A DNA stretch of 64,000 bases. It comes from Hymenolepis diminuta (taxonomy: Eukaryota; Platyhelminthes; Cestoda; Cyclophyllidea; Hymenolepididae). Of this stretch, positions 39,170 through 51,100 are shown piece by piece. Below the pieces are notes generated by a model. It was not told where the DNA came from, made no database searches, and saw only the letters and a list, made by a program, of their open reading frames with translations. The translations under genes and the position numbers were made by a program. The stretch's first letter is position 1. The number at the start of each line of letters is the position of its first letter. The stretch covers positions 663,479 to 727,478 of the forward strand of contig CAADRB010000003.1 in NCBI GenBank assembly GCA_900708905.1. Direction: 5' to 3'.

Positions 39170-42100
39170 GTAAGTTATCCTTTCACTAATGTAATAAACT
39201 TATAAATGTTATCTTCAATCCAATAGTCTTTAATGTGTTTTCACAAAAAAATATTTACAAAAACGTAAATTAATGAACAATGGCATTAAAATTTACGATC
39301 TATTAAAATTGCTTAAAATACATTTATAAATATTTAAAAGCAATATCGAGTTGCCAATATTTAATCATGTTTGTGATTGAAATTAAATTTACATTATATT
39401 GATTCACTGCCAATCAATAACTTGGTTATTTAGTGATTAAATTATTCTGGACTGGGTAAAAACGAATAAAAGTACTCGTAGTACCTGCGTGCTCTGCCTC
39501 ACAGATCTGTTCTGTATCTATTTTACGCCTAATTATAAGTTGACGATTTCTGATTGGTTGTTTTGCCTACTGTCGCAGAATGACTCACACAGGATAAAAA
39601 AGTCAGTACACCAAAGCCTAACTAATTGCGTCCGTCTATCACGATCCGGATTGTCCTCCCGCAGTACTAACACCTCCCTCTTTCCTCCCCTCCCTCCTAC
39701 TCCTTCCTCCTACTTAACTAATGATCTTCTAACTCTAGAAGGCTGTTGTTACCTGTTAGCCCTAGGAAGACTATAGGATCTCTGAAGTGATATCTAGCCT
39801 AATTTGGCCTGGCTCCAAAGTATCTTTATTATTCAGATTAGGGCTACTTTACGCTTTCTTGTTTGTTTTTTATAATGATAAGAATAACAAGCTTGTAATA
39901 TGAAGTATATGATCAGTTGCGTTTTCCAATGCTCGAGTTTGATTTAATGAGTGCTTGAATAGGCGGAATTCGCCTTAAGTACAACCTAAATACAAGAAAT
40001 ATTATAAATCCTGTTATTTGCAGCATTTTAATGTCCTTTTCCAGCCTTATAATATTTACTTCTGACATTTACAGATATGAGAATATCCTCCCTTCATTTC
40101 ATTGAACCGGTTTGAATTTGGAATAATTATAAAGTGAAAACTAATAAAAACAGTGGTTGTTATCGGAATAATGCATTTGTTTCACTTTTCGAAAGCAGAA
40201 ATATGCAGGACTGCAGTGAATGGTTAGCCTAAACTTAGATTTCGTAAAATCGACTACACGTCGACGATGTCAGGATGGGGAAAAATAAGTCTCATTTAAT
40301 TGCAAAAGCAGGAAAATTCTTGAAATCGTTTTCCTTTTTGTCTGATTTCCATAATGCTCACAAGCAGGTTTCAGTGGCCCTCTATTTGTCATCTCAACTT
40401 TGATTAGTTTCTCACACTCATCAAACATGCAATCGACACTCCATGACGTAAATGTCAACTTAAGCTACCTGTCCGCACAGCCTCGATAATATTTGTATGA
40501 TGCGTTCAATGAAGCAGTCACACCAACTGTAAAATATGCTGATATCCGTATGACTGTACTCTGAGGTAGTTACCTCCCAAGTGGCATCCACGCTAATGTC
40601 AGTCCTCTTTATTCCCTCTTTATTCAAGAGCACATTTTTCTCCATATATAAAAAACCCTAACACCCACCTTTGGCGGTGTCCACTGTCATATACACTGTA
40701 TTTAACCCTCTCAACTTTTCTGAGTTTTCTCTTTGTACCCAATACAGCTCTTCAACCAGCGGTCTCTCTATCCTAATATTATGATGAGACTTGGCAGAAA
40801 ATAGGAGGTATAGTTAGAAGAATAGCTAGGAGAGAACGAGATGCCTTAGCTGCTAGCCCATCTCTCTAAGGTTGGATCACGCCAGGATCTTTTGATAACA
40901 GAAAAGTCCTACAACTGGAATAGCACCACTCTAAAACATTTGATCACAACGCCTATCTCTTCTTTCATTTCACCCTATTCCGATGATAGAAATGGCTACA
41001 TGCAATCCAAGATGTCTATGAACAGCACAAAGTGCTAATTATGTGCGTGAATATATTTCTAAATATTAAAGTAAGTAACAATAGTTTGATCAATTTGTAT
41101 TCATCACTCGTCTTGAAGTGATTGAAGAAGATATGATGTTTATATTATCGAAAAATGTTCCTATTCACTTCAGTCTGAAGGTTATTAAACAGAAATTGCC
41201 CTGACAAGAAAGCACCTTGATGGAATTCGATCCAATGTCATCAGATTTATATGATTGGGCAAGAAATTCGAATGCCTATTCTTCGCAGGCTTCTGTTTTA
41301 TCTTTTTAATGAAGATATTTAGCATAAATCAGTAAGACTGTTTTAAAACGAATTTATGCCTTAGTAATGTCAATGCATAATGTCAATGTCAATGTAATGC
41401 ATATCTGCTAAGTAGGAGGTTACAGGATCCAAGATCATGGGTACACATCCAGCTGCGTGAAGCTCAATCGCACTGGCTAATTCTGATCATCAAGAAGAAT
41501 TATATGATGAGAGTTTCTCATTAAAGCGATTCTATAAAACAGAGTGAAAAACTTAATCTTTCAAACCATCGGCTAATAATATTAAATCAGGTTTACACAA
41601 AAATAAAGACTCTATTTGATTTTCGACTATATGTTCACTGCCTAATATGGAGTCACAATACGAATTCTTTCATTGAACGGTCTGTCTCGTTTTCCTCTCT
41701 TATCACCGCTATTTTATTTGCGGGAGCCTGTCAGAATGACAACTAAATGAATATATAATGATATCTCAACCAACCCGACTCATTTCATATTTATGTTAAT
41801 GTCTGACTCCGGCAAAAAAATGCAAAACGATCTGCCAAACAGATACGGTGAGATCGGTTCCTTATTGCAATTCCTTTGTTTGATAGTCACATTCTCGCTC
41901 GTTAAAGCCAACTGCAACAGTGATATGTACTGAATTAATTTATGGAAGGTGATCATCCGTATTTTCACCGTCATTTTCATCATTGAATCCTTGTAGTAAA
42001 AAGATTACTGTAGGTGCAGCGTTTTCATCTTCGGAAATGAAGGCAAAATTTGATGAAAATGATGAGTTTCGAGGCTTTGAGGCTTTCCATTGTTCATCAA

Positions 42101-45100
42101 TCGATGTCATACAAGTATATTAAACAATCACGAGCTACTTGGATGATGAATTAACTGTTTCTTTGCATTGGGTGGCCTTCGATTATTATAAGACAAAAAT
42201 AAATTTATTCAGTAGTTAATAGTAGCGTTTTTGTACATGTAATGCCGTCAAATTAATCTCACATATTAATTTTTTCAGTCTTTACGGAATACACATCAGA
42301 CGCCAAACGAAATGCTCAAATTTTCTCTGGTGTACTGTGCAGGCCAGAATACAAGGATCTGGAATTTTCCAAGATATCACCCATTTTTCTCGAAGAATTA
42401 ACTATCCAAGCTACTGCAAATGAGTTAGAGGACCGTAAGTTGAAAATAAATAGTTTTAACATAATGGATGACGAATCACTTTAACCTTTACTTGTCCATT
42501 ATAGAATATTGTCTTATAAAGAACAGTAGTATTTATGTGCAAATCGGTCCTGATTACTTCTACGGTCCGTCATTCTTTCCAAAACAGACGGAAACAAATA
42601 ACCCAAAAATTACTAGAAAGAGCTTCACCGGGTTCGATCTCAATCTCGCAATTCAAAATTCTGTGATCGAGGTCGCTATTGCTCACTTAATCGGCAATCT
42701 TGGGGTTATCAAGCTCGCCTATATATTTGATGTAACCGGTGAGTATAGTCTGGAGGTTTGAGACCAAATCCATTTCAAAAGCTTATTCATTTCACTTCCT
42801 AATTTTATTTGTGAAGGAGTTTATCAATATGGTTTTAATTAAGAAATTAGTTAATAGTAGTTAATAAGTTGCTAATTTTGCGTTATTGTTAAATCACTGG
42901 TGAAGAAAAAAGCAAATCCCTTTTTTATACCTTAATACAAATCTAAAGAAAGAAAAAAAACAAATTTCACTTAACTACCGGTGGAATTAAGTCAAATTAA
43001 TAAAAGATTGATAAAATATTGGGAAAACTTGTTAAAATGGATCTCTTTCAGCAATAAATGCTGATCGTTTGGACTTTAGCGGATGCTATACCAATAAGTC
43101 TTTTGCTACACCTAAGTAATCCTCCTGAGCAGTCCAAATAGCCTCTATCAGAGTCCTCTATTATCAGTTCATTCCCAAATTAGCTAGGCTATGCCCAAAG
43201 TTGCGAGAACACGTAATACATTGTGTGGAGAGGGTTTCTTGATCACTTCCTTGTTACTGTGAGTCAAAAACTTAGCCATTAAGTACAAAAAATGCTAGGC
43301 TGCTGGGAACTTGATTGGTGATTGGTTGAGGAGATCTCTGCACACACGACCGCGCTTATTTTCTACGCGACTGGGTACATACCGCACTTCCCAGAAAGTT
43401 CTAGCGCACGTGATTCATTCAGCCTTGGTAGCGTTGTGAACCCCACAGATGACTCTCTATGTATTTAAAGAATTACTCTTTATTCGCATTCGCTATGGCA
43501 ATACTTCGGTTTTTCATCCATGAAGCCGCAGTGACGTCTTTTATGTCTCTATGATGCAAGATCCCTATCTGTCATGTCTAAACGCGAGTATCGATTCTCC
43601 TCTCACTATAGCCTCCTCGTTTCACTTAAAGGTACATCCTCGTTCATGTTCTCTTCCGGCCTTACCTAAGTGACTCATAAAATTGTCTTTATTTTCCCAA
43701 TCAAAACATAACGCACACTTATCAATTACCCTCTCCTAAACTTTCCTCTCATCTCCTCTTTTCCTCAGCACGCTCCCCTCCATCTCTCTCACCCGCTTCA
43801 ATCCTCATTGTGGCTTCCTTGAATACTTTTTTGGTCTAACCAACTCCTGATGTTCTGCTCTACAATTGTTGTTAGCTGCGAATTCTTGACTGTTGTTTGC
43901 TGTTAGCTGCCAACCGGTAGTTATTGTCTTAATCCCAACAAAACTTTCCAGTGGAAATTTTTCCACGATTATTAATTCATTGAACAGTACAAAATTTACC
44001 TACCGGTAACTGTAGAACTAATCAGGCTTCATCTTTCATCTTATTACAAAAGAATATCTTATATTAGTAAATGATGGCAAGAATCCGTCAACGCGCAGTA
44101 CTTGGAAGTCTGTGAACTACATCCGCTTGTGTATACAGCATTTTCACACCTTTCTGAAGTGGCTCTTTTTCATATGAGTAATAAATTTTTTGATAAATTA
44201 AACCATGAATTAATTTTTTCAAATTTATGATATATTTCAATGTGACGTATCAAAGTATTTGAAATAATATTAGGAAAATAACAGACGTAAGCAAATTTTG
44301 CTTCCACAGCAACAAACTTATTTTTTGTCAGATTTCATGTCATAAAGTATTATTATTGAATTAAAGATTTCCATGGATTAATTAATTAATTTGACTTATT
44401 TAAAAAAAACAAAATGGAGAATGAAAGAGGGTGGATAGGAATATGTTCAGTCCACAATTTACATTCTTTGGGAATTCAGTCCCGAATTATGTTCGTCTGT
44501 GAAACCAGAGGCCAAGGATTTCAATACCTTTTAGTGTAAACCCAATCAGCGATATGACAAATCTTATTGGTCAGGTCTTGCTAAAGAAGGCGGTGAGAGA
44601 ATTCAATTTTCTCACTAGAGGAGGTCAACGATGTTACTTTCCTACCGAAGACGAATGTTGGAAGACCCTTTCGTAAATAGGATTGGGAATTTTTTGACGT
44701 TTTGACGAAAATTTGAGGCCAATAAGAATGGCCTGTTTTTATTTGTTTCAACAACACACAGATCAGTTTATCATTACTCAGAGAGCAGTAGCGATTTCAC
44801 CCAATTCTCATACAAGGTAATAAATTATATGTAATTATCACCGGAATTCAATATTGAATGCCCCACAAATGTGGTTATTATTTTTAATTACGATGTTTTT
44901 TTGTTGGAGAGACGAAGGATCTAGTTCACTTAACTGATAAATACGCAATCATATTATTTATTTATCTATCAACATTTTATTTATCAAAATAGGCAGCTTA
45001 ATGTGTCGAAAATAGCAAAAAGTTAGAAGTAGAAAAAGTTGGGAATACAATTTTTAAGGATGAAATTTGGAGTTGAGTTTGAGATAACCTGTTAATTATT

Positions 45101-48100
45101 TAAAAATTCTTACAAGAGTGCTTGACAATAATAGTTAAATCCTCAGATCTCTTCCTTCGCATATTGATAACATTAGCCCAACTTTAAAATTTATTAACAA
45201 GAGAGAGTTCAGAATAAAACTGATTACATACAAACATTTTGTGACCCTAGGATGTACCTTCGATCGCTTGTTAATTAAACTCATTTTCTTCTGCCTCCTA
45301 TCGGTTCTCTGTATGACTAATCCCTTTGTCTGCTAACGACGTCTGTTCGCTGTGTATTGAGTCCTGTTCTCTTACTCAGCCATTTTTAATGCGATATCTA
45401 CAAAACTTACTCCTCCTATCAATTCTTACTCTGCATAATCTGTACCTTTCTCGGTCTCTGTACTAATTATGTTGGAATACCGGTTATAAAGCTTGTAATG
45501 GCTTATTTTAGACTTGTTCTATCCCCTAAGAATTATTTTCTACTTTCAGAGACGGATCAAAACCCTTTTTACAGTAAGTTGAATTCTACCATTCTGGATA
45601 GCGACAAATACTTCTAGTTGAGGAAATCCTTGGATTTCTCAAGGGAACAGTTGGACAATTTCGGGTCTACTGTGTAAAAAACTTCCACGACCCAAAGGAG
45701 TTGTTGAGTGCTGTTCTTGTGGATGATGCGAATGTATTTGTTGTTAATGCAAAACAGGAATCGGCTCTGAAAATTCTTCAAGCTGTAAGAATCGTCAGTT
45801 TATTTTTTTAATATTCACATTTTGTAAGGCTCAAATAAAAAATATTCTCCAACAACCCTTCTACTGGCTTATTTTCAACGGAGTAAGTATTTGTATTTAT
45901 AAAAATGATGTGAATAAATTGTAATTTATATTACATTTTGCATTTTAACAAATAAAAAAGTTTTTATGCTCATTTTATTGACGGCGACTGGATTTTATTA
46001 TGCCATTTTATATATAAAAGAAATTGATAAAACAATCTCCCACTTCTTAATTTCCTTATTCTAAGTTTATTTCCAATTTTAAATTTCCTCTACTTTTGGT
46101 ATAAATATTGTGCTCTTTTTTTATTTTTTCAGGGAGTTACTTTGGCAGAAAATAATTTAAACGTTCAAAATGCCAATTTCTTTGCCATTGAACTCTCACC
46201 AAATGGAAATCTCTCAGATTATGCTGAATTTGCCACGGTTCCTAAGCCTATTACTCCTCGGGATTTGATCTTCAGAGACACCGTCGTTTTTGCCCTCAAA
46301 GCACTTGCGGAACAGCTTAATAAACAAGCAAGTCTCAATTAAAATTGCTTTTAACTTTCGTGAGAAGAAATTATGGTTTAGAAGTCAGTAACATAGGATA
46401 GAGGCTCGCAACAAAGAAACTAGAGGTGGGAGCAAATGAAATATTTAAATAACCTGAGAAGTGATTCGTTGTTTGGTTTGTGAGCCTATTAGAAACGATA
46501 GAACATTAGAATCATATTTACTTAAATAAGCAATGGGACTAGAAGATGCGAACAAAGCAAAATATGAATAATCTTAAATGTTTTAGCTTCTGAGGAGAAT
46601 AAAAGTGGGAATTTTAAATATACTGATTCAACTGAGGACCAAAAACAGAGACAAGTTTCTTTTTTCATAAGTGAAAGATAATGGTTATAATTTCCTTGTG
46701 CAAAGCAATTTTTCCCTAATCCTAGTATTTCATGAATAAGTTTGTTTGAAACCGGTTGCAATACTTCACTTTTTCCTATGCAAACACGAAACTAGTTATC
46801 AGGGCCCTCTGACTATTTTTTCAAGGCCACACTTGTTATGCCATTTTAGTCACATGAATTGCACCAGTTCCTAAGAGATTGTCCCTTCTTCACTGTTATT
46901 ATTTCATATTTTAGGTCAAAGATGTGCCTTATATAACAACGACAATAGAAAGGGTCAATCAGGAAACCATTGAGCAAACCTGGAATTTCTATTCTTACAT
47001 TAGCACGCAATACAATTTCGAAAGTGTATGGTGCCATTATATTTTATTAACTCCTTTTCCAATAAATTTCAAATAACCTTTTCAATGTTCATTGAAGATG
47101 CATAAAGTGACCGTGTTAGTAGACGGATCTGTAAGTGCCACTTTTCAGGACTTGAAATCTCCACCATCGGCTCAAGAAGTGCTCACAATGATGCAGTCGA
47201 GAACTCTTAGACTCGGCACTATTGTTGTAAGTTATGGTGTTCATTTATTCTACTTTAGTCATAAAAGTAGAATAAATTTTTTGAAAATTCAACTTCAGGT
47301 ACCTCCACTTATAACAACTGAGGTCGATGTGAATGGAAAGACGGTACCGAAAGGACCAGAAATAACAGTGGCTAAGGAGTTAATGAAGCGTCTTAATCTT
47401 TCATATGAAATTACCATTTTGGATTCACCAGTGGGTGAGAAAACGGACGGTGGATGGACAGGCTTATTTAGATACATAGCAGAGTGGGTAAGTTAGGTCA
47501 AATTTGAATTCTATACAGAAAATTCATACCATAAAACTTTAACTGGTAAACGGATATTCATAATAAAATTACTCCTGATATTTAGATGTGGTTTGTAGGC
47601 GATTCCATAGTTTGGGAATAAATGCCACATTTACTAATTGCACATTCAACAAGAATTGTTTATGCTAACTATTATGAATTATGTCATAGTGGACATTGTT
47701 CAAACTGAGCTGTTCTACGTTTTCGCTATCGCAACGAGAACATGTATTTCTCGTTTTCTGGCTGGAATTTGACTTGTAGGTCATAAAAAATACTCTTCTT
47801 ACTTGAGATATATGAAGGCTGCTAAGTAGATGGTTAATTTTGGAGAATAACCGAAATGGGGACTGGTTTTCATGAAGGAGGATTTTGAATCACTCATATT
47901 TTCTTTATTGCTCATCCGAAAATCAGTTCTTATCTTATCAGTTCATAATTAGAAGAAAACGGCGCATGTTTATAAGATTTGAGCCAAACTCATATTCGTG
48001 GCTGCAGAACTGTTAACGGAAGTTTGACAAATCTTGTAATTACACCATACAATAAACGTTTTACTTCGCTTTATTTGTTCTAGGAACTCGATATGTTAGT

Positions 48101-51100
48101 TGGGCCATTTTCTGTAACACCGAACCGCTCGACAGATTTTCAAGCTAGCACCCCAGTTCGCAGCTTCTCCTACACCTTCATCTACCGGCGTCCATCGCTC
48201 TCAAAGCATAATCAGATCTTCCAGTTCGTGGTTGCTTTCGATGCTGTAACTTGGATCCTTATTTTTGTCACAGCCGTACTTGTTGGCGGGTCTCTTGCAG
48301 TATTGCATAAAATCAATCCTGGAAATACCAGTTACACTCTCCATCTCTCTATGCTCTTTGTCTTTGGTTATCTATTTCAGGTAAGCCGCTAAGCATCTTA
48401 ATATATTACTGAAGTCGAACTATACAGATATGTATGAGAGGATGAAAATAATCTAAACCCCTTAAGGGGTACTGAAATATTTCTCTACCTCCAAGCTTAA
48501 TGAAATCATATATTAGTAGTCGATTCCTTTTTAAAATTTTAGGGCGTGCGAACGCGGCCTCCCACTTACGCATCAAGTCAAATTCTGATTGTCGTATGGT
48601 GGTTATTCTGCCTCATTCTTGTCATAGCATTTTGTGCAAACTACGCCGCCTACAGATCTTCCATTGCTCTCGAAAATCTCCCCAATTCTCTTGTCACGTT
48701 GCTTCATCAGAATTACTACAAGTGAGTTTTACTTGAATGAAAATACTCTCAGCTATATGTATCAATTAAAATTGAGTGTATTTACCTTTACTTAAGGTAC
48801 TCCTACATCAGGGGGTCGAATATGGGTCATTTGATGAGTACACCACTGGACTCTGTAATATATTCGCTCTATCAGGTGATTAATACAAGGTTCAAGGATA
48901 TGATCCCAAATAGCAGAGAAGAAGGAATTGACGAAGTCATTAAGGTAGGTCGTTGATATTACATGCATCGATAGATCCCTTGGTATTCAATATTGAAGTA
49001 CGAAATAATTTCACGATTTGGTTCTAAATGCAGGTTATTCTTATACTAACACTTGATATAGACAATTTTACAAATGTTACAAAAATGACCTTGATGCCTA
49101 TTTAAGTAGCAAATTAACATACTGTATTAACTTATAGGGAGAATTCGCACTGCTTGACGAATCTCCATTCAATGACTACAACGCAAAGAAATATTGCCTC
49201 GAGTCTAGTCCCTCACTTTGGTTTGGAGCTTATGTATTCTTTATGCCTAAGCAGCTACCTTATGGAGCGATAATTGACGAAGAAATCAAAACCATGGGAA
49301 GTGACGGAACATTGGACAAAATATATAAATCGTAAGGCTGCATCCGTTTGCCCAATAGTCTAATCAACTGTTTTGTAAACAGAAATCCCTACCTCATTGG
49401 TTAATAATATGTAGATCAATGTTTTTCTTAATTTTTTCCTTTTATGCAATCTTTTAGGGAGGAGAATATAATGATATCGACCCTGCCGACCTATTGTGGA
49501 GCGACTTTTAAAGATCAGGCTCTTGAGGCAATGCGAATTCCTCTGATCAATTGGTCAGACTATTCTGTGGAATTCTCTGCCGCTTTTGGAATATTCATTG
49601 TCAGTCTACTTGGACTTTTAATTGTTCTTATCATCCTTCTAGTTGAATATCGCCTCGATATCTACAAAAAAGGTTTGTTAGATATTACTTACTACTTTAT
49701 TAGTAGTTCTTAAAAGAAAAACTAAAATTAAAACTGTTACAATACCCGATTATGACGTGAAATTTGATACTAATTGAAAAAAGAAGAAGATCAACTCCAT
49801 TGTCTCCGTGATAAATAATTTATTGAAATGATTCCGCGAAACAAAAATTGATGTTGGGTCTAAAGATACAAGTTGAGAGAATGAACTAAAGTATGAGAGA
49901 TGATAAACATGTTCTGTCTTCCTGCTTAGACTCGTCTAGATATCAAGTGTTGAGAATCCTAGCTCCTTTTTCAATGGATGGCCGACTCTGACTAATTGAA
50001 CTATTCGTTTTATAGACGGAGAAGTACGCGCATATACTGCAATGTGTATGCGGTTCAACATCCTTGTTTCAAAACTTAATGAGGAAAAAATATATTCCAC
50101 CACTCCTCTTATGCCAAGAGGAAGCATCTCAAATCATCTGTTACTTGATGGGTATTCAAATAATCCTCTTAGAATTGCTCTAACAAAATGGAATTTCTCT
50201 CTTTTATGCATAAGTAGAGGTATTTTAAAGGTTTCCAATTACCTTATTATCAAGGTTGAAACAATTGCACTGAAAGTTGCTAATACTATTGCGAAATAAA
50301 GATTTGAGGTATATGAAAATAGGTGAAATCTGAGTCATGCGATGATTTACACATGCATTTTAAAACTGTTCTAGTAGGAGTTTCGATCAGGTTAAAAGAG
50401 TTTAATCAAATCAAAGCTAACTTTTAAAACAATGAGTAAATCCGCTTTGGTCTGCCACATAGATGGAGAAGCGGATAGCAACTGATTTATCTACTTAAAA
50501 CAAACAACAGATCAAAAATGAACGCCAAAAGTGGTAGGATTTCAGACTCATATTACTGTCTGGCTCATAGGAAGATCTAAGGGATTTACGTAGATCAAAC
50601 TTAAGTCCTGTTAAAACAGAGTCCAAAACTCAAAAGAAAGGGGGAGGGACATGTTCATCCTGTTCTAATGGCACTGGTTGAGACTAAGGCATGGGGCAAT
50701 TGGAATTCGATCACGACCCGAATATCCTGGGTCTGGATTTGGTATCAGTGCAAATGCTAAGGGTATATTTAATTGCCGATGAAAAAAATTCTCAAAAGCC
50801 TCTTTAGATTTTGGATTTATGAGCAGTAACCTGTTCCCCAGTCCAGATCACTTACTTGAAATGCGCTGTTATCAGGGAAGCCGGTCACTTGGTAAGCCCT
50901 TTGACAGATGATGTGGTCTTTTGTCAAAAATCATTTTCGGACAATCACGACTCCCTGTTCATTTTAATGAATCGATTTTGATGAAAGATCGAATTGAAGC
51001 ATAAAATAATATTTTGAACGTTTTTATTAAGGACATTTTATTGAAAATCTTCTCTCTATTAGTGATTAATTTAGTGCTTTTAATTTTAATTTTTATCTTT

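Noticed and set aside
40270..40645. Two adjacent minus-strand open frames with Cys-containing sequence in iGluR intron 1
   Set aside because: A possible donor lies between them, but no acceptor in phase, start or family match could be established.
41368..41400. CRISPR-like or regulatory tandem array of 'aatgtc' units
   Set aside because: Very short units with no spacers in a eukaryotic intron; simple slippage is sufficient.
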